DNA of 64,000 nucleotides from Flavobacteriales bacterium. Lineage in GTDB: Bacteria > Bacteroidota > Bacteroidia > Flavobacteriales_F > PHOS-HE28. The notes below the pieces were generated by a model, which worked only from the letters and a program-made list of their open reading frames with translations, did not search any database and had not been told where the DNA came from. A program made the translations under genes and the position numbers. Below are positions 16,528-25,300 of this stretch, piece by piece (positions within the stretch are counted from its first letter, which is position 1; the number at the start of each line of letters is the position of its first letter). The DNA lies in contig JACJZG010000007.1 in assembly GCA_020635715.1 (NCBI GenBank), forward strand, positions 1 through 64,000. The letters are read 5' to 3'.

Positions 16528-19404
16528 TTAGTTCAGTTCGGACTTGAGGAAGGGGTAGGTGTGGCCACGGCCCATGAGCACGACCTCCTCCGGGGTGCCG
16601 CGCGCCACCACCTGGCCGCCGCCAGCGCCACCTTCGGGGCCCATGTCGATCACGTGGTCGGCCACCTTGATGATGTCCATGTTGTGTTCGATCACGAGCA
16701 CGGTGTTGCCATGGTCCACCAGCCGGTCAAGTACGTTGATCAGCTGCTGCACATCCTCGAAGTGCAGGCCGGTGGTGGGTTCGTCCAGGATGTAGAAGGT
16801 GCGGCCGGTGTCGCGCTTGCTCAGTTCGGTGGCGAGCTTGATGCGTTGTGCTTCGCCGCCGCTAAGGGTGGTGCTGCTCTGTCCGAGCGTCACATAGCCC
16901 AGGCCCACGTCCATCAAGGTGCGCAGTTTGGCGGCGATGAAGGGGATGTCGCCGAAGACCTCCAGCGCCTCTTCCACCGGCATGGCCAGCACATCGGCGA
17001 TGCTCTTCCCCTTGAAGCGGACCTCAAGGGTCTCGCGGTCGAAGCGGCGGCCACGGCAGGTCTCGCAGGGCACGCTCACATCGGGCAGGAAGTTCATCTC
17101 GATCACGCGCACGCCGGCGCCCTTGCAGGTCTCGCACCGTCCACCGGGTGTGTTGAAGCTGAAGCGACCGGGCTTGTACCCGCGGATCTTGGCGCTGGGC
17201 AGCTGTGCGTAGAGCTCGCGGATATGGTCGAACAACCCGGTGTAGGTCGCCGGGTTGCTGCGCGGCGTACGACCGATCGGGCTCTGGTCCACCTCGATCA
17301 CCTTGTCGATATGCTGCAGGCCCTCCACCTTGGTGTAGGGCAGCGGGTGCATGTCGCTCCGGTAGAAGTGCTTGCTCAGGATCGGGTACAGGGTGTCGCC
17401 GATCAGGGTGCTCTTGCCGCTGCCGCTCACACCGGTCACGCAGATGAACTTGCCCAGTGGGAAGTCCACATCCACGCCCTTGAGGTTGTGTCCCGAAGCA
17501 CCGCGCAGGATCAGGCGCTCGCCGTTGCCGGGTCGCCTTTCCTTCGGTACCGGTATCCGCAGTTCGTTGCGCAGGTATTTCGCGGTGCTGCTCTCGCCAG
17601 CTGCCAGTTCGGCTGGATGTCCCTGGGCAACGATGCGACCGCCGTGCACACCGGCACCGGGACCGATGTCGATCACGTGGTCGGCACTGCGCATCATTTC
17701 CTTGTCGTGCTCCACCACCAGCACGCTGTTGCCGCCATCGCGCAGGTTGCGCAAGCTGGCGATCAGGCGCTGGTCGTCGCGTTGGTGCAGGCCGATGCTC
17801 GGTTCGTCCAGGATGTAGAGCACGCCGGTCAGCTGGCTTCCTATCTGGGTGGCCAGGCGGATCCGCTGTGCCTCGCCACCACTGAGGGTGCGTGCGCTGC
17901 GGTCGAGGGTGAGGTATTCAAGGCCCACATCCAGCAGGAAGCCGCTGCGCGCGGTGATCTCCTTCACGGCTTCGCGTGCGATCAGGCCCTTCTTCTCGTC
18001 CAGGCGTTCGTCCAGGCCGGTCATGAAGCCGTGCAGGTCGGCGATGCTCATCGTCGCCAGTTCATGGATGTTGCGTCCATCGAGGCGGAAGAAGAGCGCG
18101 GTCTTCTTCAGGCGGCTTCCGTTGCACTCCGGGCAGGTGACCATGTGCGTGAAGCTGGCCGCCCATTTCTGCACGGTCTTCGTGCCGCCCTCCGCCTGTT
18201 CCAGGATGTAGGGGATGATGCCGTCGAAGCGCACGTTGCGGTCGCTGAGGCCCACATTGCTCGTCACCTTCAGCGGCTCGTCCATGCCGTTGAGCAATGC
18301 CATCAGCACCGCCTCATCGATCTCGTCGAGCGGTGTGTTCAGGTCATGGCCATGGGTCTGTAGCACGGCTTCGATCTGCTTGAAGACCCAGGAGCTCTTG
18401 TAGGTGCCGAGCGGCACGATGGCCCCGCGTTTCACGCTCTTGCTCCGGTCCGGGATGATCCGGTCCAGGGCCACCTCGGTCACCTGCCCCAGGCCGCTGC
18501 AACGCGGACAGGCGCCGTACGGTGAATTGAAGCTGAAGAGGTTGGGCTCGGGTTCCTCGTAGGCGATGCCACTGGTGGGGCACATGAGGTTGCGGCTCAG
18601 GTAGCGGCTGTCGCTGGTGCCCAGGTCCACCACCATCAGGTTGCCCTTGCCATACTTCATGGCGGTGGCACAGGTCTCGGTGAGGCGTTTGCGGTCCGTG
18701 CCTTTCACCTTGAGCCGGTCGATCACCAGTTCGATGTCGTGCACCTTGTATCGGTCCAGGCGCGGGCGACTGGTGAGGTCCACCACATTGCCGTCCACGC
18801 GGGCGCGCAGGAAGCCCTGCCGTAGGAACTGTTCGAAGAGCTCCCTGTAATGACCCTTCCGGCCGCGTATGATCGGCGCGAGCACCAACACCTCCTTGCC
18901 CTCGTACTCGGTGGTGATCAGATCCACGATCTGTTTCTCGGTGTAGCGCACCATGCGTTCGCCGGTCACATGGCTGAAGGCATCGGCCACACGGGCGTAG
19001 AGCAGGCGCAGCAGGTCGTAGATCTCCGTGATGGTGCCCACGGTGCTGCGCGGGTTGCGGCTGATCGTCTTCTGTTCAATGGCGATCACGGGGCTCAGGC
19101 CGGTGATCAGGTCCACATCCGGTCGCTCGATGCCACCGAGGAACTGGCGGGCGTAGGCGTTGAAGGTCTCGATGTAGCGGCGCTGTCCCTCGGCGTGGAT
19201 GGTGTCGAAGGCGAGGGAGCTCTTGCCGCTGCCGCTCAGGCCGGTTATCACCACGAGCTTGTCGCGCGGGATGCGCACGTCGATGTTCTTGAGGTTGTGC
19301 ACGCGGGCACCGAGCACCTCGATGTGGTCCTCCTCCAGCAGCGGTATATGGGCGGGGGCGTCCTTCGGCGCTTTCCTCCCCTTCTTCTTCGCGTCCGTCT
19401 TCAC
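16528..19404 (-). CDS. uvrA: Excinuclease ABC subunit A
   Basis: 958 aa, the damage-recognition ATPase of nucleotide excision repair. Two ABC modules are visible: first Walker A GLSGSGKSSLAFD, second GVSGSGKSTLIGD, with signature LSGGEAQRIRLA and LSGGEAQRIKLA and Walker B regions YILDEPSIGL and YILDEPTTGL. Zinc-binding cysteine pairs are present in both halves (CPTSG...CPRC and CETC...CETC spaced by 19 residues). GTG at 19404 is preferred as start: the frame extends upstream to 19473 but that would overlap the lytic transglycosylase gene ending at 19421, and VKTDAKKKGRK gives normal family length. Confidence 0.97.
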   Translation of the reverse strand: MKTDAKKKGRKAPKDAPAHIPLLEEDHIEVLGARVHNLKNIDVRIPRDKLVVITGLSGSGKSSLAFDTIHAEGQRRYIETFNAYARQFLGGIERPDVDLITGLSPVIAIEQKTISRNPRSTVGTITEIYDLLRLLYARVADAFSHVTGERMVRYTEKQIVDLITTEYEGKEVLVLAPIIRGRKGHYRELFEQFLRQGFLRARVDGNVVDLTSRPRLDRYKVHDIELVIDRLKVKGTDRKRLTETCATAMKYGKGNLMVVDLGTSDSRYLSRNLMCPTSGIAYEEPEPNLFSFNSPYGACPRCSGLGQVTEVALDRIIPDRSKSVKRGAIVPLGTYKSSWVFKQIEAVLQTHGHDLNTPLDEIDEAVLMALLNGMDEPLKVTSNVGLSDRNVRFDGIIPYILEQAEGGTKTVQKWAASFTHMVTCPECNGSRLKKTALFFRLDGRNIHELATMSIADLHGFMTGLDERLDEKKGLIAREAVKEITARSGFLLDVGLEYLTLDRSARTLSGGEAQRIRLATQIGSQLTGVLYILDEPSIGLHQRDDQRLIASLRNLRDGGNSVLVVEHDKEMMRSADHVIDIGPGAGVHGGRIVAQGHPAELAAGESSTAKYLRNELRIPVPKERRPGNGERLILRGASGHNLKGVDVDFPLGKFICVTGVSGSGKSTLIGDTLYPILSKHFYRSDMHPLPYTKVEGLQHIDKVIEVDQSPIGRTPRSNPATYTGLFDHIRELYAQLPSAKIRGYKPGRFSFNTPGGRCETCKGAGVRVIEMNFLPDVSVPCETCRGRRFDRETLEVRFKGKSIADVLAMPVEEALEVFGDIPFIAAKLRTLMDVGLGYVTLGQSSTTLSGGEAQRIKLATELSKRDTGRTFYILDEPTTGLHFEDVQQLINVLDRLVDHGNTVLVIEHNMDIIKVADHVIDMGPEGGAGGGQVVARGTPEEVVLMGRGHTYPFLKSELN

Positions 19405-19420
19405 GTGTTCATCACATGGC

Positions 19421-20389
19421 TCATTCCACCGGGGCGGGGGAGTCGAAGCCTTCCGCAGGGAGCAGGACGGCATAGGTCCGGCCCTCGCGGTTGGTCAGGT
19501 GGTTGTCTCGCAACCACGGGTTGAGCAGTTTCAGGGTCTTGTAATCCGTGCCGTTGGCGATGGCCCAGTCGGCGAGGTCGGGTACGCCACCGTTGATGGT
19601 GGTGGTGCGCGTGCGGTAGGGCGCGTACAGGTCCTTCTTGCGCAGGTGGAAGCCATAGCGTTCGGGATCGCGCAGGATCTCCTTCATGGCCAGGATGCGG
19701 AAGACGTAGCGTCCGGTCTCCTCGTTCAGCAACAGGTCGAAGTAGTTGTCCCGCTTCTGGCGGCCCAGCTGCTTGTCCACCCCGCCCTGGCCCAGGTTGT
19801 ACGAGGCCGCGGCCAGGGCCCAGTTCCCATAGCGTTCGTAGGCGTTGCGCAGGTATTTGCAGGCGGCCACGGTGCTCTTCTCCACATGGTAGCGCTCATC
19901 CACCTCGGCGTTCACCTCCAGCCCGTGGCTCATGCCGGTCTCCTTCATGAACTGCCAATAACCCGTGGCGCCGGCGGGGGAGACCACGTTGGTGAGGCCG
20001 CTTTCAATGAGGGCGATGTACTTCAGGTCATCGGGGATGCCTTCGCGCTTCAGGACCTCTTCGATCAGTGGGAACCAGCGGGCGGCACGCTTGTGCGCGA
20101 GCAGGGTGTTGCTCTGCCAGTAGGTGTTCACCAGCAGTTCCCGGTCCAGGCGCTCCCGCACGTCCAGCCGGTCCAGTGGCACGGCCTCCCCGCAGAAGGA
20201 GAGTTCGTTCGGCAGGGTGAGGGAGAAGACCTTGTAACCGTCGTTGAACTCGCGCTGGTGGTCCAGATCGTTGTTCACCACGAAGGTGCTGTAGGTGAAG
20301 AGGTGCAGCCCCAGGGAGCCTCCCAGCAGCAGCAGGGCCCAGAGCGCGGTGCGCAGGGCGGTGCGGAGGGGTGCATGCAGGGCCTTCAT
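19421..20389 (-). CDS. Lytic murein transglycosylase, MltD/SLT type
   Basis: 322 aa from ATG 20389, which overlaps the stop of the WecA-type gene as ATGA. A single N-terminal membrane segment (ALWALLLLGGSLGLHLFTY) precedes an SLT domain, residues about 110-245, with catalytic Glu in ALIESGLTNVVSPAGATGYW, then AAASYNLG and the AGRYVFR-type helix. The C-terminal stretch (LADWAIANGTDYKTLKLLNP) is LysM-like. These enzymes cleave the glycan strand of peptidoglycan to 1,6-anhydro products. Coupling to a polysaccharide gene is probably positional. Confidence 0.9.
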   Translation of the reverse strand: MKALHAPLRTALRTALWALLLLGGSLGLHLFTYSTFVVNNDLDHQREFNDGYKVFSLTLPNELSFCGEAVPLDRLDVRERLDRELLVNTYWQSNTLLAHKRAARWFPLIEEVLKREGIPDDLKYIALIESGLTNVVSPAGATGYWQFMKETGMSHGLEVNAEVDERYHVEKSTVAACKYLRNAYERYGNWALAAASYNLGQGGVDKQLGRQKRDNYFDLLLNEETGRYVFRILAMKEILRDPERYGFHLRKKDLYAPYRTRTTTINGGVPDLADWAIANGTDYKTLKLLNPWLRDNHLTNREGRTYAVLLPAEGFDSPAPVE

Positions 20390-21471
20390 GACTTGGCGGG
20401 CGGATGGGTTCGTTTGGTCAGGATGAACAGCGTCAAGAAGAGTGCCAGAGCGTATCCACCGAAGAGCATCGTGTACAGATCCTTCCACACGGGGATGTAC
20501 CTGCACATCACGAAGGTAAGGAAGACATGCAGGAGCGAGAGCCCGATGAAGACCAGGGCCACCTGTCCGTCGCTGTATCCGGCATAGCTCAGGTGGTGCG
20601 TGGTATGGTCGCGCCCGCCCACGAAAGGCGAGCGGCCCTTCAGCAGGCGGTTGATGGTGACCACGGTGGTATCCACGATGGGGAGCAGGAAGACGATGAG
20701 CGCGCTCATCACCTGGCGGCCCAGCTCCCAACGCCCTTCGATGCTGGGTGCGTTCCAGAAGAAGCGGATGCCCACGAAGGCGAGCAGCACTCCCAGGAAC
20801 TGGCTGCCGGTATCGCCCATGAACATGCGCGAAGGGTTCCAGTTGAAGAAGAGGAAGCCGGTGAGCGAGGCCATGGTGCCCACGATGAGCACCATGTACA
20901 CGGGATCGGACGGGCCGATGACGAGGATGGACATGGCCCCGGCGATGAGCACGGCGATGGAGACCGAGGTGGTGATGCCGTCCATGTTGTCCAGCATGTT
21001 GATGGAGTTCATCATGCCCACCACCCAGAAGAGTGTGAGCGCCCGGTTGAGCCAGTTGGCCTCGAAAAGGTCGATGCAGGAGCCCGTGGCGATGAGGATG
21101 CCGCCGCAGGAGAGCTGCACCAGCAGTTTCAGCAGCGGACGGGTGTTGTAGGCATCGTCGGCCAGGCCCATGAGGAAGCCCAGGGAAGTGGCGCCCAACA
21201 AGCCGAGCAGGTCGGGGCGCAGGGCTTCGGCGCTCTGGCCCGGGAAGAGCAGGCCGTACAGGGAGAAGCAGGCCAGGAAGAGGATGTAGAAGGTGATGCC
21301 GCCCAGGGAGGGTTTGGCGGTGCTGCTCCAGCGGATCAGGGTCTGTTCCTCATCGCGCATGCCCAGGGTGCGGGCGAAGCGCATGAACACCGAGTTGATC
21401 AGCAGGCTGAACACCAGGGCCGCGAAGAAGAGGCCCGAGTAGATGAGGAACTGCTGGGTGGGGCTGTACAT
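20386..21471 (-). CDS. Undecaprenyl-phosphate GlcNAc-1-phosphate transferase (WecA/MraY family)
   Basis: 361 aa polytopic membrane protein with about ten transmembrane segments. Family motifs are in order: LADDAYNTRPLLKLLVQL, MLDNMDGITT, NWNPSRMFMGDTGSQFLG, and the histidine motif GGRDHTTHHLSY that distinguishes WecA/TagO-type enzymes. It transfers a sugar phosphate to undecaprenyl phosphate at the cytoplasmic face, the first step of lipid-linked glycan assembly. It sits at the downstream end of the exopolysaccharide cluster, three bases after rfbC. Confidence 0.9.
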   Translation of the reverse strand: MYSPTQQFLIYSGLFFAALVFSLLINSVFMRFARTLGMRDEEQTLIRWSSTAKPSLGGITFYILFLACFSLYGLLFPGQSAEALRPDLLGLLGATSLGFLMGLADDAYNTRPLLKLLVQLSCGGILIATGSCIDLFEANWLNRALTLFWVVGMMNSINMLDNMDGITTSVSIAVLIAGAMSILVIGPSDPVYMVLIVGTMASLTGFLFFNWNPSRMFMGDTGSQFLGVLLAFVGIRFFWNAPSIEGRWELGRQVMSALIVFLLPIVDTTVVTINRLLKGRSPFVGGRDHTTHHLSYAGYSDGQVALVFIGLSLLHVFLTFVMCRYIPVWKDLYTMLFGGYALALFLTLFILTKRTHPPAKS

Positions 21472-21474
21472 GGC

Positions 21475-22026
21475 CTATTGCACCGCCTCGCGGTAGGTGG
21501 TGAACGGCATGCCCTCCGCGTCCTTCGCGCTCACCACGGGATGCTCCACACCCCAGTCGATCGCCAGCTCCGGGTCGTTCCACCGGATGGTGCGCTCGGA
21601 GGCCGGGTGGTAGTAGGCCGTGCATTTGTAGGCGAACACGGTATCGTCCTCGAGCGCCACGAAGCCATGGGCGAATCCGGGCGGTATCCACAACATGGTG
21701 CGCTCGTTGGCATCCAGATGCACCTTGATGTGCCGGCCCACCGTGGGGCTGTGCGGGCGGATGTCCACACACACGTCGAGCACGGCACCCTTCACCACGG
21801 ACACGAGCTTGCCCTGCGCGAAGGGCGGCACCTGGAAGTGCAGGCCGCGCAGGACCTTCCTGTGGGAGCGGCTCTCGTTGTCCTGCACGAAGGAGACGTC
21901 CAGGCCGGTGGCTTCCGCGAAGCGGCGCTGGTTGAAGGTCTCGTGGAATCGGCCCCGTTCATCGGTGAAGATGCGCGGCTGCAACAGCAGCACCCCGTCC
22001 AGTTCGGTGTTGGTCACCTCCATCAT
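21475..22026 (-). CDS. rfbC: dTDP-4-dehydrorhamnose 3,5-epimerase
   Basis: 183 aa cupin enzyme of dTDP-L-rhamnose synthesis. Visible landmarks: FTDERGRFHETF, RGLHFQ with the catalytic histidine region, VVKGAVLDVCVDIR, and WIPPGFAHGFVAL. Two consecutive ATGs begin it; the first (22026) overlaps the stop of the tyrosine-kinase frame as ATGA, so it is likely coupled. No rfbA, rfbB or rfbD lies in this window, so the pathway's other steps must be encoded elsewhere. Confidence 0.94.
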   Translation of the reverse strand: MMEVTNTELDGVLLLQPRIFTDERGRFHETFNQRRFAEATGLDVSFVQDNESRSHRKVLRGLHFQVPPFAQGKLVSVVKGAVLDVCVDIRPHSPTVGRHIKVHLDANERTMLWIPPGFAHGFVALEDDTVFAYKCTAYYHPASERTIRWNDPELAIDWGVEHPVVSAKDAEGMPFTTYREAVQ

Positions 22027-22904
22027 GATCGTCCGAACAGCCAGCTGAGCAGGCCGGTCTTGGTGGGCGTGCGTTCCTCATAGTACCCGTACCCGTAGCC
22101 CATGCCATAGCCATATCCATAGCCATATCCATAGCCGTAGTTGTACCCGTACTTGTTGCGGTCCACGTCCACCCCGTTGAGGATCACCGAAAGCCTGGTG
22201 ATCTTGTTCTCGTTGATCAACCGGTCCACGTTCTGGACGAAGATCTTCTTGGAATAGTCCGCCCGGAAGATGTAGATGGGGTAATCGGCGAGCTGGATCA
22301 TGGCGATGCCGTCCGTGACCAGTCCGACGGGAGGGTTGTCGATCAGGATGATGTCGTACCGCCGCTTCAGCTCCTCGAGGATCTGGCCCATCCGGGGGCT
22401 GATGATGAGCTCGGAGGGGTTCGGTGGTATGGGCCCTGCGGTGATGAAGTCGAGGTTCTCCATGACGCTGTGCCGGATGCACCCGTCCAGTTCGTCACGG
22501 TCGATGAGCAGGGTGCTCATGCCCCGGGTGTTCTCGACGCCCATGCCCAGGTGGATCTTGGGCTTGCGCATGTCCAGGTCGAGCACGATGACCCGTTTGC
22601 CACTGAAGGAAATGATGCCGGCCAGGTTGATGGCCACGAACGTCTTGCCTTCCCCGGAGATGGTGCTGGTGATGGCGATGATCTTCGGGCCGGGGGAATT
22701 GTCCACGAACTGCAGGTTGGTCCGCACGCTGCGGAACGACTCGGCGATCAGCGACTTCGGGTTCTTGTCCACCAGCAATTGGGAGATGGGGATCTCCTTC
22801 TTGTACTTGGGCAGCATGCCCAGGATGCCGATGGAGGCATTGGAGAGCTTGGCGATGTTGTTGAGCGAGGTGATGTTGTCGTGCAGGATGTACCGGACCA
22901 GCAC
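22023..22904 (-). CDS. Wzc-like polysaccharide co-polymerase, tyrosine-kinase part (3' portion of a frameshifted gene)
   Basis: 293-codon frame holding the BY-kinase: FRSVRTNLQF, Walker A ISGEGKTFVAINLA, Walker A' VIVLDLDMRKP, Walker B IILIDNPP, and a tyrosine-rich C-terminal tail with 12 tyrosines in 24 residues. Its first residues (RYILHDN) continue the second membrane helix of the 22907-24481 frame, so it is not an independent gene: adding one base at the CC at 22927-22928 joins the two into one protein of 819 aa. BY-kinases control polymer length and export by autophosphorylating the Tyr tail. Confidence 0.85.
   Translation of the reverse strand: MLVRYILHDNITSLNNIAKLSNASIGILGMLPKYKKEIPISQLLVDKNPKSLIAESFRSVRTNLQFVDNSPGPKIIAITSTISGEGKTFVAINLAGIISFSGKRVIVLDLDMRKPKIHLGMGVENTRGMSTLLIDRDELDGCIRHSVMENLDFITAGPIPPNPSELIISPRMGQILEELKRRYDIILIDNPPVGLVTDGIAMIQLADYPIYIFRADYSKKIFVQNVDRLINENKITRLSVILNGVDVDRNKYGYNYGYGYGYGYGYGMGYGYGYYEERTPTKTGLLSWLFGRS
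22106..22136 (-). repeat. 12-bp tandem repeat encoding Tyr-Gly pairs
   Basis: About 2.6 copies of a 12-bp unit (plus strand CATAGCCATATC) inside the kinase tail, encoding alternating Gly-Tyr. Copy-number change would alter the number of phosphorylatable tyrosines in steps of two. Confidence 0.7.
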
Positions 22905-22906
22905 GA

Positions 22907-24481
22907 TCAGCAGGCAGAGGATGAAGCCGTGGCGAGGTAGTACGCCAGGATGAGGTTGCGTTTCGGGAAGATGGGTGCGTAGGGGAGCACGGCCTGGTCC
23001 AGGATGCGGTTGTTGGGCACGAACCCCGCACGGGAGATGCGGTACTCGATCTCCCGTTCGAGCAGGAGGGTGTAGTACTTCTCGTTGATGTGGAACAAGC
23101 GCTCGATGCGTGCGAACTGGAGTTCCTTTTCCGGCAGGGTGCGGTAGCGGCCTTCGAACTCGGCCTGCACGGCGTCGAGGTCATCACGGCGCTGTTCGGC
23201 CCGGCGCAGCAGTTCCTTCAGGCTCTCGAGCACCACCTTCTTCTGGATGTCGATCCGGCGCTCCAGGGAGATGATCTCCATGTTCTTGTCCGTGGCTTCC
23301 GTGTACATGCGCTCCCGTTCGCTCAGGAGCGAGAGCAGTTCATTGATGGTCTTGGAAAGCACGCCCTCGTAATCGGTGCCGGTGAGCATCGGCAGCAGAT
23401 CATAGGAGTTGATCTCGGGCATCGGCCGGTCGGTGGCCTTGGCCATGGCCTTCAGGAGCTCGATCTCCAGGGTAAGGTTGGTGCGATCGTCCTCATACCG
23501 TTCGGAGCGCTCCAGGAAGATGGGGGTGAGCTGGTTGAGGTCGGCCACGCGGTTGTCCATCCGGAAGTTCTGGAGCCGGGATTCCGAGTCGCGCAATGCG
23601 CCCGCCACGGTGTCCTTCTGCGCCCGGATGAACTCGATCACGTTCTTGGCGCTCTCGCTTCGCCGTTCCACATCCCACACGATGAACTCCTTGGCGGCGG
23701 TGGCCACCATGTCCAGGGCCAGCTTGGGGTTCTCATCGCGGAAGCTGATGGAGACCGTCTTCGCCGTGTAGTCCGCCACGTCCACGATGAGCTTCGGTGC
23801 GTACCGGCCGATCAGGCCATTGTGCGAATTGATGCGGAAGTAGAGGTTCTGCTTGGTCTCAGGGTCGTTCAGCAGCGGGTGATCATCCACGGTGATGCGG
23901 CAGCTGAAGTGCTTGGTGCGCAGGGTCTCGAAGGGTTTGAAGGTCCCCTCGAACTGCACCCCTTCCACCGTGTACCACAACCGGAAGGCGTCCTTGCCAT
24001 CGAACACGAGGTTCACCGGTACGTCCACGATGCTGCTGTCCTGGACCACGAGGTCCTTCACCTTGAAGAAGGACCAGACGTAGTATTCCTCGGTGAGGAT
24101 CTGCCCGCGATTGAAGTAGCTCACCTCGAAGGGCAGCTGATCGATCACCCGGGCCAGGAACACCTTGGACCGCATGAGCTCCACATCGGCCTCCAGCAGC
24201 TGGGTCTCCTCCCCAAAGGAATTCATGCTCAGGATCTGCTTGGCGGTGTTGTTGTTGCGCAGTTGCAGCACCGAGCGCGATTCGTAGGTGGGGGCGGTGT
24301 AGCGCAGGTAGATGAAGGCCGAGGCCAGCGCGGTGAGCATTACCAGCGCGATCCACACCAGGCTACGGTTGAGGATGAAGATGAACAGCCCGATCTCGAA
24401 CTCCTGGCTGAAGTTCGTGATGCGCTCCTTGTAGCTTTCGAAACTGACGTTCCGAGTGCTGTTCACATCCTCGTTGAGCAT
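22907..24481 (-). CDS. Wzc-like polysaccharide co-polymerase, periplasmic part (5' portion of a frameshifted gene)
   Basis: 524-codon frame. The first membrane helix lies at about residues 38-58 (LVWIALVMLTALASAFIYL), followed by a Wzz-type domain, long coiled coils (residues about 270-470, Glu/Arg-rich) and a GNVR-like region (YRTLPEKELQFARIERLFHI). It ends prematurely inside the second membrane helix (NLILAYYLATASSSAC-stop) where one base appears lost; the restored reading is LAYYLATGFILCLLIVLV. Nine bases downstream of the wza-like gene, it is the inner-membrane partner for export. Whether the shift is a real mutation or an assembly error cannot be told from one sequence. Confidence 0.85.
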   Translation of the reverse strand: MLNEDVNSTRNVSFESYKERITNFSQEFEIGLFIFILNRSLVWIALVMLTALASAFIYLRYTAPTYESRSVLQLRNNNTAKQILSMNSFGEETQLLEADVELMRSKVFLARVIDQLPFEVSYFNRGQILTEEYYVWSFFKVKDLVVQDSSIVDVPVNLVFDGKDAFRLWYTVEGVQFEGTFKPFETLRTKHFSCRITVDDHPLLNDPETKQNLYFRINSHNGLIGRYAPKLIVDVADYTAKTVSISFRDENPKLALDMVATAAKEFIVWDVERRSESAKNVIEFIRAQKDTVAGALRDSESRLQNFRMDNRVADLNQLTPIFLERSERYEDDRTNLTLEIELLKAMAKATDRPMPEINSYDLLPMLTGTDYEGVLSKTINELLSLLSERERMYTEATDKNMEIISLERRIDIQKKVVLESLKELLRRAEQRRDDLDAVQAEFEGRYRTLPEKELQFARIERLFHINEKYYTLLLEREIEYRISRAGFVPNNRILDQAVLPYAPIFPKRNLILAYYLATASSSAC

Positions 24482-24490
24482 GCCCGGGCG

Positions 24491-25264
24491 CTAGAAGTTG
24501 CGGCTGATGGTGATCACCAGCAGGATGCTGGAGAGCAGGGTGATGAGCGGGGTCAGATCCGACAGCACCTCGCGCGCCAGTTCGGGGTTGGGTTGCACGT
24601 AGACGACGTCGTCGCCCTGCATCACCATGTCGGCGTACTTCAGGCCGGAGATGTCGCTGAGGTCGAATTCATAGATCAGTCGCTCCCGGTCGGGTCCGTA
24701 GCGGAACACCTTCACTTTGTGGGCATTGCCCCGTGGGCGTATCCCTCCGGCCGCACCCAGCACTTCCAGCAGGGTGGTGTTGTTGTTCTCCAGCACCACG
24801 CTGCGCGCATCGCCTCCACCCCCGGGGAATACGACCACCCGCCGGTTCTCCACCTGCACCTGTACGAAGGGCTTCTTGTAATAGGCCACGTAGAGCTCCT
24901 CGAGGTAGCTTTCCGCTTCGCGCAGGGTCTTGCCCGCCAGGGGCACCCGGCCCACCACCGGTAGTTTCACCATGCCCTGGCCATCGATGAAGTAGTTGAA
25001 GGCGGTCCGCTGCAGGAAGGAGGCTTCGCGGCTGCTGTTATCCGAGACGAGGTCGATCATCTTGAACCCGTCATTGGCGAAGAGCCGGAAGGTGATCATG
25101 TCATTCGCCTGGAGCCGGAGGCTGCCACGGGCGGAATCCACGTACTGGTCGAACTCGAAGTCCGTGGGGGTGCGGAACATGATGTCCCGGTTGATGGTGC
25201 AGCTGCTCAGCAGGGCACTGATCGCCAGGCTGATACCGGCCCAGCGTAAGAGGGTGCGCGTCAT
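24491..25264 (-). CDS. Polysaccharide export lipoprotein (Wza/Poly_export family)
   Basis: 257 aa from ATG 25264 (MTRTLLRWAGISLAIS), chosen because it places the lipobox ALLSSC at residue 22; an upstream ATG at 25297 would bury the signal. A Poly_export domain (LRLQANDMITFRLF, YFIDGQGMVKLPVVGRVPLA) and an SLBB-type domain (TTLLEVLGAAGGI) follow, then a C-terminal hydrophobic segment LITLLSSILLVITI. These proteins form the outer-membrane exit channel for capsule or exopolysaccharide together with the Wzc-like protein encoded next. Confidence 0.92.
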   Translation of the reverse strand: MTRTLLRWAGISLAISALLSSCTINRDIMFRTPTDFEFDQYVDSARGSLRLQANDMITFRLFANDGFKMIDLVSDNSSREASFLQRTAFNYFIDGQGMVKLPVVGRVPLAGKTLREAESYLEELYVAYYKKPFVQVQVENRRVVVFPGGGGDARSVVLENNNTTLLEVLGAAGGIRPRGNAHKVKVFRYGPDRERLIYEFDLSDISGLKYADMVMQGDDVVYVQPNPELAREVLSDLTPLITLLSSILLVITISRNF

Positions 25265-25300
25265 ATCCCGGCAAAAGTAACCATCGCTCCCGGCCATCGG

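Noticed and set aside
15597..16547. Long plus-strand frame over the LOG-family gene
   Set aside because: It is antisense to a gene with clear motifs and has a His/Ala-rich composition typical of a GC-rich shadow frame.
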